A DNA stretch of 64,000 nt from Sarcocystis neurona (taxonomy: Eukaryota > Apicomplexa > Conoidasida > Eucoccidiorida > Sarcocystidae). The notes under the pieces are model-generated. The model was not told the origin of the DNA. It ran no database searches and worked only from the letters and a program-made list of their open reading frames with translations. A program made the position numbers and the translations under genes. Below are positions 12,827-25,000 of this stretch, in pieces. The stretch is taken from contig KL647310.1 of NCBI GenBank assembly GCA_000727475.1, forward strand, positions 1,632,849-1,696,848. Reading direction: 5' to 3'. Every line of letters starts with the position of its first letter. The first letter of the stretch is position 1.

Positions 12827-15800
12827 TTACGCCGTGTCTCCTTTCCCAAAGCAAAAGAGGACCGAGCGGAGGGCATACAAGGCGGAGAAGATGGCGAGGA
12901 CACTGGTGGCGAGAGTCGTGCAGGCGAGTGCAAGGAGCCACCTGCCGCTTCCCATGACTAAGAAGACCCTCCAGTCGGACGGATACGGTGAGGAGGGCCG
13001 CTCCAGAAGGCGGTTATCGAATGCGAAGACGTTGTACGTCGCAATAACGTCTCTGTAGATCTTTGCCGACGTGCCGCAGCACACGAGACTAAAAACTGCA
13101 ATGCACGCAAAGCCCGCCCCCACCACTATGTTGAAGACTTTTGGCGTGCAGCAGCAGTTGGCGACACCCACCAAAACCGCCAATCCCACCGCCAAGCCGA
13201 ACAAAATGGAGGCCATCCAAACTGTAGGCCCCTCCCCTGCTCCCCCTACCGCAGCAATCGTCGCACTGCTTACCAACAGCACTGCAGACGGCACATACCT
13301 GCAAGAAACACCATCGCACAGACCAACCACAACGGACAGAGTTACACGTACCAACAAATGAGCCTACACACACATTTGCCGATAGGCGTAACATATAAGG
13401 ACACAACAACACATCCCGACATACATCTGTACACTTACACATACATACGCGTAAACATCTGCACAGCTCGCGTACGCAAATACACGAGCACACACCCACA
13501 CACACATACTCAAGCATACACACAAACACACACACACACACACATACGCACCTATGCCGGGGCCCTTCCTCAGGGGGAAATGACCGAGCGAAAAATGCAT
13601 ACAGGCGTCAACGCCATAACGTAACAATGACAGAAAGACAACGTGGATGAAGACGACGTACACAAGAGAAAACAACACAGGAAAAAGACGCGCAGGACAG
13701 AAAAAGAACGGAAGAGGAACAGGGAATTCACGGCGGAAGCCTGTATGGGATGGGACAACAGTGTGCAGACGTGTGGGAGGAGGAATCGACAGTAGACGGG
13801 AGACGACACAGAGGGAGGAGATATGGGAGATCAAATGACGGGGACAGGCAAAAGAAAAACGAGAATAGGGGCGCAAAACAAAAAAGACAGCACAGGAAAC
13901 GGGCAGAAACGACCGTGAAGACGGGCAGCATATGTACATACACGACACACATGTGCCGGTGGACCGGGAAGACAAGAAAAAACCGCGAGAGGACAGACGT
14001 GCCTTCAAAGACGTGTGTGCTCTGTGAACTTGATACGCATGTGGAGGGAAACAACGAGGGAGAAGCACCAGGAGAAAGAGCAAAACGGGAGAGTCGAAAG
14101 ACAGCAGACAGGAACGGAGCGGGGACGGAAGCCGCGTCAGCGCAGGAAGAGCTGGAAAAGCAGCAGCAAGACGTGTCCACGCTGCTGTACTAACAAGGGG
14201 AAATGATCGCACCCAAAGAAACGTGGTACGAAGCAGACTTCTCTAGTCCTAATGCTAGTCATCAGAATGGTAGCAACAAACAACGTGTTGTTGCCAGTGA
14301 CGACAGGGGTTCTCGTAGTGTGCAAATAGTATTAGTAAGTGTTACAGAAGTCGTAAGGCTGTCAGTGTTACTCGTAGTCCTATTGTGGCACTTGCGTTGG
14401 TGGTAGCAGGAGCAGTAGGAACAGGGACAGTCATCACAACGGTACAAGATACAGCGTCTTCTGGACAGCAGACGTATGACCAGCCACACCTATGTCCGCG
14501 TTCCTACATTGCGTGAACGACATAGAGGTACTTGTAGTCGTACGGCTACACAAAAAATCACAGGTTTGCAACTGTTCGAGTATGCTGGACACCGACGGAT
14601 ACAGACGGCGAACGCAGCTGTACAGACATATACTCGGGGCGCACTGTTCAATCCTGCACTGGCAGCACTCACACGCAGATACAAACGGTACTTCTGATCT
14701 TACGACTTCTCGCTACTCATGTCAGGTACACGAAAAATTCAATACTTCTGAACTTGGGTCGTGTCCTGGAGACTGTGCCTCCGCGCGAGGACGTGCCAGA
14801 AATTAAGACACCTATCCGTATGCGGATATACAGTGCTCAAGAAGCTATCTATGTAGATAGACAGACACGCACACGTGCACATACCTACATATATATATAT
14901 ATATACGTCGCTATCCACACGCGCATATGCGTGTATACGTAGGTGTTCCTGCATCCACAGTATATATAGAGAGAGAGACAGATGTCCACGCTGAAGCCTA
15001 TGAACAGGTGCATATGTATCATTTCGTACGTGTGTGCTGACAAGTCACATGGTTGCAGAACGCTCACACCTATACACACATATATACACGTGGAGGCACC
15101 TGCATGGTTGGTTGTATGCAGAGAAAGAAACGCAAGTATGTACAAATTCCTCTCTTTATGGGAGCGCGTGAACACACGTCTTTGCAGACACATACACAAA
15201 CACACGCTTGCATACATACGTGTGTACATACGTACCTATCAGATACACAAAAACAGAGATACGCGCGAACACACGTTTGCATGCGCGTGTGACTGTGTAC
15301 CTTTGGCAAAACAGTTTTCACCTGCGTGCAAAAGAAGTACACTTTTATTCGTATGTACACGTAAATACATGCATGTATACACAGGGAATCTTCCTTTTTT
15401 CTGAGTCTCGAAATGATACACATGAGGCAGAAGTCCTACAGAGAATGACCCAGGCTGCAGCAGGTATCCCTGCCTGAAACAGCACAGCACAGACAAGCGG
15501 ATTTCCCCCTCAGGAGTTACAAGTGCAGGGTAGCAGCATATCCCGTTCACAACGTGTCATGACATAAGCGTAGTCACATCGACCATAAAATCGTTAATTA
15601 CACAGAGTGCCCTCTGCTTACGTGTAAGAGCGCACACGTGTGTCGTGTCAACATACAACTCATATTCCCCCCTCCAGCTATGCGCAAAAATAACCACACC
15701 GTTCTTCATACATCCTACACAAAGACATACATATATATATATATATATGCATACATATGTTTTGTACATGATGCCTGAGAAGCAAATATGGCGGGCAGGA

Positions 15801-16612
15801 GAGTTCACCTCTGCAAAAGAAAACGCCCCACATCTGAATTCGTATGTGCATGCATATACGTATATGTATATACACGTGCATGCCAGGACGCACATAAGTT
15901 CAAAGGTATACGTAATTTCACGCGAATACACAGCCAGCGCATTCTACAAAAACGCGTACAGTGGTATAAGCAGACCAATACAGAGTCCACCGTGACATTA
16001 CTTTATAACAGAGATGCGCACGCAGACGTGCACTCCCCTAATCTGTACGTGTGCATGCCCATCACATCTTGCTTACAGCTGCGCTTCCGGAATGGGAGTG
16101 TCATTTTTCATGCTGCCGGCGCGCCCATACGCGGCTAGAGCTCCGAGGGACAGGCACGCAGCCGTAAGAAGATACCCTCCAAAACGTTCCGCCAAATAAA
16201 CGTCCTGTAATTTGGCAGCGGCGCGGTCTGTCTCCCCAAAAACGTGAATTTTTATCGATTGTGCACGCGGAAACACCATCATTCCACAAACGGCGCCCGT
16301 GGCAACAAGGAAGAGGCTTTGGATGATGCTAATGATGCAGAGAGGCAGCAGGAAGCAGGAACTCACGAAGAGTCCCAACGCCACAATAGCACCCACGACA
16401 ATGGCGACCACGACATGTCCCACGCCCAAATATTGCAAGCCAGTGTAATTCGTAGTGCTCGCGTCCATGGCCTCAAGGGCGGCATTCGCTTCCTCTCCGT
16501 TGTATCCCACAAGTACCAACATAACCCCTAGCATCAACTCTAAAGACAGTGCAAAGGTCCACGCCCCCACAGCGGGGCTCTCGTACCCGAAACGCTTCGA
16601 ACACAAAGCCAT
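12827..16612 (-). CDS. Predicted eight-helix membrane protein, two exons, function unknown
   Basis: Exon 1 is 16612-16077 on the minus strand, from an ATG preceded by a pyrimidine-rich leader. Exon 2 is 13298-12827, ending in TAA. The donor is GCT|GTAAGC and the acceptor TTTCTTGCAG|GTA; phases agree (2 bases + 1), giving 335 residues. The genomic frame of exon 1 hits a stop four bases after the donor (CTGTAA), so without splicing it would end as a four-helix protein of 179 residues. Likely membrane helices are at about 15-36, 61-84, 88-112, 145-163, 181-197, 205-226, 234-254 and 299-322. The two halves share a layout of three helices, a hydrophilic stretch (around 113-144 and 257-298), then a last helix, which suggests an old internal duplication. 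Two Asn glycosylation-like sites do not stand out. I do not recognise the family. Two separate genes is the alternative model. Confidence 0.62.
13299..16076 (-). other. Predicted 2.8 kb intron of the membrane-protein gene
   Basis: Bounded by GTAAGC and a TTTCTTGCAG acceptor on the minus strand. The part nearest exon 2 (about 13560-14210) is strongly pyrimidine-rich on the minus, sense strand, matching the pattern in the S12 intron. A CA/AC run lies at about 13496-13544, and TA patches at 14888-14904 and 15729-15750. Long minus-strand open frames here are produced by the pyrimidine bias and are not called. Confidence 0.55.
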
Positions 16613-18897
16613 CCTGCCCACTTAAGGGGAAGACGTACGAAGGAAGACAACAAGCAGGTCCTGGAGAGGCCCCTGGAACGGAGTGCAACGAAAAAGGAGG
16701 GGACGAAGTACAACGAAGAAAAGGGGGGGACAAAGTAGACAACTCACACGATCAGGAGACCTCCACTTACGCTAACACGGGTGAGGAAAACGTGGTACTG
16801 GCTGCGCCGTTACAAATATGGTATAGGTGTGGACAAACCGAGACGGAGCATGCCAGAATCTCCAGACAGCAGGAATGGCACGTGAAGGCCTGCAGCACCG
16901 TGACGATAAAGGGACGGGTTTGTGGTCGCAAGCGAATGGATACCCCTGCGCCAGATGTCTATTTGCTGGTCGTAACTCGCCTTCGCTTTGTATCTGGTGC
17001 TGTTGAGTCGGCTTCAGCAGTAAAACGTGGTACCCCGCCACCATGTAATTATGAGACGCGTGCGGATCAGCAGCAGTTTTGTGTGTCACCGCATCCCACG
17101 CTCCAGGGCTCCGCCACAAGTGTTGCTGCGTAGCATATGCTGTCGCTCTCCAACGGATACAGTGCCCGCAGATCAACAGTGTGCAGTTTTGATATGTATG
17201 GCGGGATCGCCATGCACGCGCATGAGTGCGTCCACGTGAATTCTACGTTTCCATGCTGTCGCAGTGGTGAAGAGCGGCCCACCGTTGCTGGCACCCACTG
17301 AAAAGCGATGACGAGATTTCTCGCTATTCAGATGGAAGAAGCTGCCATGCCCATGAATCTCATCGTTCATCCCTTCAACAGTAGTTGTAGCTGTAGGTGG
17401 TGGTCGCCGATGCTACTTGGCTTGCACTGCGCTTCGTTGTTTTCACCGGGCACGCTTCCGGCGCCAGCGACGGGTATCTTCCAGGCTCCTTCGTGAGAGA
17501 TTTTCCCATGTCACTTCTGTGGAGAGCACCCCAAGAACCGGCTGGTGCGCTAGTCGCTTCCGGTTAGCGTAGTGAGCGTTGCCGTGCTGCTGGCTCAACT
17601 GCTGCCACCGATGCAGCCGCACAAACAGCTAGAACCAGCACGAGCAGCGGACGCGCGCCTGGTGGATGGTTGAACCGTTGGACTTCTTTGTACCGTTGCT
17701 CGCCGTCCTAGCCGTCCACACCAAATTCGCGTGCAGCCTGTTACACGAGTTGTACAGCTGTTCAGCCGTATCCCCCTAATTGGTGCACCTGAGGGGGGTC
17801 TCAGCTAGCAGTGGCAGTCACACGCGCGACACGTAGTGGCGAAGGGCATCATTGATGCAACAGCGCACCAACACCACCAGCGGTACGAGCGCGCAGCTTC
17901 ACGAGGAGCAAAGGCAGTACAGGGAGGGAGCCGGAGAAGCAGGATGGTGGTGAGCTCGTGATGCCCAGTCAAGGGGAGTGCAAACGTATCTCTGAATTTA
18001 GATCCCCCAGGACCGGCAGCTGCGTGATGGTAGCTTCAGTAGGAGTAGCCGAGGGAAGAAATGTACGCGCGAGGGAGAGGACCACTAACACCACAGAACA
18101 CTAGAATTCCATTGCAGCGCTGCATACACCGGCCACACACTGGCGCCGACACCAGACTGTGTAAAGAACTGAAGTAGAACTTAGTTTGCGGGGGATGTAC
18201 GCTTCACTCCATGTGAATGGTGAAGATACATACTTACGATGATGTGATCGAATAGATGATGCGCAAGAAAGGCGCACACTTCCACGTGTATCGTCGCTGC
18301 CTGGCACAGGTTTTGGTTAACACCAGCGTCTTAGGTGACAACAGAACCCGGGCTATCTACCTTGGAAAAAGACTGAAGAAAAGACTGCCAGTGACTTGCT
18401 GGTGGAAATCGGTTTCGAGGGGCGGTATTACAACGCGTAACTACTGTACACATTCCTCCCCAGGAAGACAGTTAACGTGCGCTGTCGGTATACACGTTCG
18501 TATTTTGAGCGACATGCGCATACGGCTGCGTCAGCGCATACTAACACAAACGTACTAGATCTCTGGCTGGGAAACAGTCGAATTCAAAAATGTATCAGAA
18601 GCAGCCTTTTTTTCACACATGTGTACACCCACATACGTATATATATACACACACATATACATACATATGGATGACGATGATTATGATGATGATGCTCACG
18701 GCCATGTGGTCACAGCGGTCGTGTACGAATTAATTACTTCCCGTGTATTGGAAAAGCTTCAGACATTCCTGCAGCGTTTCTTTTTCATGTGCCGTCCGTT
18801 GGCCAGTCTCCGGTGTCTCATCCTTTACTTTCCAAGTACCCCTGAAATCGTGTCCCTGTTAGGGAGGAATGCGTAGCAGATCCGGGACTTCTACATG
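16613..18897. other. Gene-poor region upstream of the membrane-protein gene
   Basis: Immediately upstream of the ATG at 16612 the minus strand is pyrimidine-rich, consistent with a 5' leader. Between about 17500 and 18100 neither strand has an open frame of 60 codons, although a GCN-rich patch (about 17580-17660) is present. A run of Asp codons (GATGATTATGAT type) at 18669-18694 is a GA/T-rich microsatellite in an otherwise unremarkable frame. No gene supported. Confidence 0.45.
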
Positions 18898-19025
18898 CCG
18901 CAGTGAAAAACGCGGCGTCGAGTTGGAGTTCAATTCTGTGGGAATGTACGCGGATATAACCCCGCAGTGAAGAACGCGGCGTCGAGTTGGAGTTCAATTC
19001 TGTGGGAATGTACGCGGATATAACC
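18898..19025. repeat. Near-identical 64 bp tandem duplication
   Basis: Units 18898-18961 and 18962-19025 both begin CCGCAGTGAA and continue through GCGGCGTCGAGTTGGAGTTC to GCGGATATAACC. I see a single A/G difference between them, so this duplication is recent compared with the other local duplications in the window. Confidence 0.95.
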
Positions 19026-19723
19026 CCGTGAGCATGCAGTTGTAGGTGACGTTCGAAGGGATTTAAACCTGTTTTATTTCGTCTGCGAACGACCGTACTG
19101 GTCTTCTAGTGAACTGAGTGCTACTTCCCACATGCAAAGCGCCATACGCCTGTTGGTGCTGGTTTTGTAGCAATTTACACCTTCATTAGGCTATGAATAA
19201 AGATGCGTGTAGCGGTCACATTTGCATCTTTCCAGGCTCTCTCGCCCCCTGCCACGGTATAGGTGTAAACTCTATTACCTCTTTCATCATTCGGCGACCG
19301 ACACGCACGGCTGTAGTAGTTGCTGGCTCCTATTACGGGTGCTTGAAGTTTACTCTCCTTCGCAGGAGACTACACTACACCTTACTGTTGATTCTGAAAG
19401 AGGTCCCACTTTACTTTGTACAGTCCTGTCCATCTCATTCAACCGTCCTTGAACACTCTTGTATAAAGGGAATGGTTAGGTACTTCCCTCCACCAGTTCT
19501 TACAGCATACCACCCTTGCCCCCCCCTCCCACATTTTGCATAAGGTTTGGGTGCGTCTTCAAGATGAACTAAAAACACCCGGAGGCAGACTACTTCATTT
19601 AGTGCACGTCAAGCCAGGACAAGGGGACCATCAGGATATTGTGTAGCTGCTGACTTGTTGAAGGTGTAACCTCCTTTCTGTCGAATCTCTCGTGCACGCG
19701 TGTGTATCGTCGACAGATGTGGC

Positions 19724-19861
19724 GAGTTCCAACATTGCATATGAATTCACCTATCCGGGAGGTAGCCTCCCTACGTCGCCGACTGGTGTGGGGAGTTCCA
19801 ACATTGCATCTGTAGTCATCCATCCGCGAGGCAGCCTCCCTACATCTCCCCTTTCTCCTGG
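19724..19861. repeat. Diverged 69 bp tandem duplication
   Basis: Two copies start at GAGTTCCAACATTGCAT (19724 and 19793) and both continue to a GAGG(T/C)AGCCTCCCTAC block. Substitutions separate the copies elsewhere. Non-coding as far as can be seen. Confidence 0.85.
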
Positions 19862-21737
19862 TTACCCCGGAAAAGAGTCGATGTTGAAGCAGGGAAACGC
19901 GTGCCTACCGTTGAATGTTCCTCTCGCTTTATAAGAAAAGCGCTGGTGCGATGGTACGCCTCCCTAGCCAATCTTTCACCTGCGGTAGTTGGTCGCATCC
20001 CTATTGTGAATTGCTCCTCCCTGTGGCGTAACCTCCTGTCGCTCCTACCGTCGGAAACATATTCTCTTCGCAGTACACTAGTGAGTGTTTACTAGTTTCC
20101 GATTCGCTGGCTCGGATGGATGCCGGTCAACAGTATTCTGCACAACAATGCAGCAACTAGTTACACTTCAGTTGTCAAGGAGAATGAAACTGTTACTGGT
20201 TCAGGACATGCTTACTGCGATTGCTTGTACCTATGTGCACGAAAGTCGACCTTCAGACGTCCTTTGATTACAGTGGCCTGTTCCACACAGTTTTCCGTGC
20301 AGTAATCGAGCGCTACGTGTGCTGTTCGTGTGAGCGTAGAGATACTTTTGCACGTAGGTTAGAGAGTTCTGAGGTGATGCTAGAGTGTGCGCGGACATAA
20401 GGATTTGCTCGTCTGCAGTCTCCATACGATGTGTTCCTTTTCACGCATATACACACACATCACTTTTCCTCTCTGACAAAGTACGTCACTACTGTCCTTA
20501 CCTGACAGGCGTGCGAGTGCTGCAGCTTCCCTTTTTTTATACAACAGTTACGACAACAGGTATCTGCGGTGCTTGCCGTATTCAGTAGATACGCATGTAA
20601 AAAAACTTCCACCACCGCTCGCCTGTTAGCCGGCTATACAAGCGACACACGTGCAGCACTAATCGTTTGACTGGATGAGGTCTGTGGCATCACATCTTCT
20701 GTCGAAGCCCTCCTCACAAATAAGAAGGAGCGTAGGATGGCGTAGCCACGACTGTTCCACCTAACAGTGCCCCACCCTGAGCCCCACAACATGTACTGAC
20801 TGGAACATTCACGAAGTAGACATGTTCTATCAGAGTAACGACTCTGCATCATTTGTATGTATCCGATGCCTCACATCTCTGCCTAACACTTTACAGGTGG
20901 TGGCTGCATGACCTGACCCTATGTGGGTGTGTGTTGAATAGCCGTGGAAGAAAGCAAGAGAAGGCCTAAATTTATCTGTAAACGTACGGCACCAGCACGG
21001 ATCGAAAAAAGCACTATAACTTGCATTAGTATACAGTAGAAGCCAAGCGAAGTCACATACGCGCGTAAGCGTTGTACAGCCGCAAGAGTTCCCGAAATGA
21101 AAATATGTGGACGCAGGGAGGCCGAGGTGAGAATCAAAGAGAAAGAAGATTGTAGACTCACGTGCGAATAGTTGATGGCAACAACGGGGACTATACGAGG
21201 GAAGATTACACTCCCTTAGAGGCCCTGAAACTTTTTTTAAGTGCGCGGGAAATATGTGGATCTCAGCGCGTGCAACAATAGTGTGAACGAACTTAACATA
21301 GTGCTACCCACATACGTGTATGAGCTAACACCAGTGCAGAGAGGGATACAGCAGCAGCAGAAATAGTGGAAAAGTGGAACGAAGGTTGTTGCTTTTGTCG
21401 GTGTTGATGACTGGACAAACATGGGTGCTTCCGTGAGCTGCGCGGGTGAGACACAGTTTACATAAGGACGCGGACAAATCTGCAGATACACCGATAGACT
21501 AGCATACTTGTAGGCATTCAATAGAGTATATAGACAGATATACATGGATTCCTAGCCCGGTGCAGATATTCTGCCTGTGCACACGTCTGTGGGCATGTAC
21601 CTACCAAGACACATGTATGCCTGTGAGTATCTGCACACACATAGACACATCTCTATGCCTGTGAGTATCTGCCCACTTGTGGAAGTTTGCATACAAACCA
21701 TAGAGAAATACCGACTAGAGTAACAGCAACAACTGTC

Positions 21738-22075
21738 ACAACGACAGTGTCAGTAGGGGTGTTTATAGCAGCAGGAGTGATATTTGTGCCAAGGTTGCCG
21801 CAGGGGCAACTGTCCCTACGAGTGCGGCTGTTGCCCCTACGCGGTCACGCCGGTGCCGTTGCAGCTGCCGCTGCCAAAGATGGTTTCTTAGATTTGCAGT
21901 TGTTGCCACTCCTACCAGTCCACCTGCAGCTGTAACTACTGCTACTGCACTGCTGGTGCTGCCTCTGTTCCACACGCTGTTGGTATCGCCTCAGCTGCCG
22001 CAAGTACCGTCGTTCTGTACGGTGTGCTCGTATCACTCCTGCTGCTATTAACACCCCTGTTGATACTGTTGTTGC
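21738..22075. repeat. Inverted repeat with 45 bp arms
   Basis: The left arm is 21738-21782 and the right arm 22031-22075 on the opposite strand. I count 39 identical positions of 45, including GGGGTGTT and ATAGCAGCAGGAGTGATA. About 250 bases of GCN-rich DNA lie between the arms. It could form a large stem-loop or be the remains of two oppositely oriented copies of a dispersed repeat. Confidence 0.8.
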
Positions 22076-25000
22076 GACAGCTGCTGCTATTTCTAAAGTC
22101 GCAGCCACAACCACTTTGGTCCGAAGCAGTGCTAATCCCGGCCGCCTTGCTATACTGTAACTGAAACACGTGCTTCTTTTCTGGTGGACTGCTTCTGCTG
22201 CTGCTGCTCTCTATGGGTCTGGTGTTGCCGATGCGGCGGATACCACCTGTTCCTCCACGCTTTTTACTTGTAGTTCAGCACACCAGCCTTCGGCGCCGGT
22301 CTGTCATATGTAAGCTGCCGGGAACCCGTTCCGGTAGCACTGTGCACCATGTCCCGTATTTTGCTGTGATTTTGATCCATATAAGCAAGCAGCTGCAGAT
22401 GGAGCACATGTGCGGAAAGATTAGTCATGGAGAAAGCAGACGCCCGGCAGCGCCAGGTACGCAAAGGAATGGAACCAACGGCACTCACATCAAAAATGTC
22501 GTGCTAGTAGGAGCAGCGCAAGCAACCGCATATTAGCATCCGGATCCACGGCGCTGCAACAGCGGCAGGCGCAGCAGGACAGGAGCAACAGCAGTTTTAG
22601 CAGCAGATGCAGCAACAATACCGACATAGATCGAAGCCGGACTGTGACAGTTGACACCGTAGCAATCAAAACACGATACGTCTCTCTCCACTGCATAACA
22701 CAAAGGATCTGGCTCCTCTTTTAAAACATGCACATTTCTTTCTCCTTTTGTCTCTCTCTAACGTTGCAGTGTATCAGGCCTCTTGCTGGACGACGCCCAG
22801 TACAGTTTTTCCGCTGCTATTCCTGGCGCCGCCACAGCGCGTTTCTAATGCTGCTTGCGCTGCTGCTGCTGTTGTAAAGCTTGCTGCCGCAAGTACCCGG
22901 TAGCCCGCGTGATGCTGCGGAGATTAACTTCCCGTTTTGGCGCTTGCAGCAAGGCTGGCAACATCGCCAGCCGCAGCCGGTGCCGCTGCAAGTGTCGCTG
23001 CTCGTGCTACGTGCGGTTGGTTCGCATGCAGCAAGAACTCTCTTGCGAGCAAAAAAATAGATTCTTCGAGCACAGAGGACATATCTGCCGTGGTGTGGAT
23101 GTTTGGGGTTCTCTCTTCTGCGCTGTTTGCTGATAGGGTTATTTCTTTGGATTCACATCGCACGGGCCGCCGCCGGAGGAGCAACAGCAGCAGCCGGTGG
23201 ACCGTCCTGCAGGATCGGTCAATACCAGCGACAGAGCGCTAGGCGTTCTTTGCTGTTGATCCACCGGCTGCTGCTGTGTTCCTGCTGCTATGCTGCTGTT
23301 ACTGCCGCTTTTGGTGTTGGTTCTGCTCCTCTCGAGAAAAAGGACAGTTTCTGAGAAAGTCCATGGCGACGCGTCTTTTTATGGACTTGCATCGTGCGTC
23401 GCCTCCCGTCTGCCTTCTGGGCTGTACTTGAAGTCCTTTACGCGTTGGAGATAAAGCCACGGCAGGCGTTCCCAGGAAGACCCCAGTTGCAATTTCATTC
23501 CGTCTTCCACCGTCTGTACCTTCATCGACGTTCCTCTCTGCAGTCCGCTGCTGCGGCTCTCACCTTCCTTACTCGTACCCATTCCCTTTCAATATCCTTT
23601 CCACCCATTGACGTCCTTCTGCGCTGCGCAGAAACTAGCACCAGCAGGCGTCTCCGACGCGTCGAAGACCCCCCACGAAAAACTAGAGTGAAGGTGTCTT
23701 ACAGAGGTGTCTTCTGCCGCGTATACTACTTCGTACTGCCGTTGTGTAGGTTCATGCGCTTGACTGCAAATTTTACCTGCCTCACTCAAATGTATCCACA
23801 ATTCTCCGTCCACGTATGCACGTCTCCATCTCGGTAGATACACATATGTACTTATATTTACGGATATACGTAGATATATACGTTTGTGGGTGTACCCAAG
23901 CGCACGTGTACAGGTGTATGGGGCCGCAGCGCCTTCGAGAAGTGCTGCTTCTTCATATTCGCTGGTGAAGTGACGGTGTTTAATACAGTTTGGCGGACTC
24001 CTTTGGCGAAAAGCACTTCGAAAATTTCAGGAAGAAATTTTTGCGGGGTGCCAGTAATAGCGTGGATGGTGTCTTTCTCTGCCTGTGCCCTCCATAGATA
24101 GGGTGGTTGTGTCTGCCGAGTTCAGCACGTAATCCATGCCGTCGCAACGCACACATAGGAAAATAGTCTTGATACCAGTGTCTTCTCTCGAGCACAACGT
24201 AGAACGACAACATTTTCAGAATATGGCAGCCTAACGGCCTTCACGTGTAAAATAATCTCACTAAGAGGGATCCTGCAACACCGCAGAGCACATCGAGACA
24301 GTATTATTTGTAGAGTCATTGTCTACCGTTGCGGTGCTGCACCGCAGACACATGTGTGTGTGTGTGTGTAGTTACACGAGAGCGTTCTCTACTGGCACAG
24401 AAACACCTGAGCCTCAGCAAGACATACAGCTCACGGTTGAGGACGTACTTCTCCACCCGATTGGGCGCAATCTTTAAACATCCGTTACTGCCGCTTGCAC
24501 GAGTGTGCGTCCATCTGCGGCAGATACTCAAGACTCACACGTGCTGCGACTTCGACAGAATATTCCTGTCTAGCACAGAGCAGTGCCACCACAAAGGTAG
24601 CAAAGATTCCACGAGCTGTACCGAACAGTGTTTCCCTCTCTGTCTGTATACGTCTCTGCGTATGCGTGTATGCGTGTGGCCCTTCGCTCAAGTCTACGGC
24701 AGAGTGCGACCACACATGTTTAACTCAGGATCCGTGAGAACGTCTTCCCGTGGCCCTCGCGTGGGCGCACTTGGTGTGCCATTCCTTACCCGAGCCTTTA
24801 CAAGGAAGCAACCAGCCCCCCTGCTTTCCTTTTCGTCTTTTTCCCTGTATACACACACACACCAGCTAGACAATACACACGTGTGTAGCAGGACGTGTTT
24901 TTGTCCTGCGCTCTAGGGAAGGACGTCACCCAAAAGTAGCGTTCTGGGTGGTGACGTGCTTTACCTTGTTCCTGTGCGTGCAGCACCTTCCTGCGTCAGT

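Noticed and set aside
13364..14212. Minus-strand 282-codon frame inside the intron of the membrane-protein gene
   Set aside because: Composition artefact of a pyrimidine tract that ends in a TG/CA microsatellite; it does not join either exon in phase.
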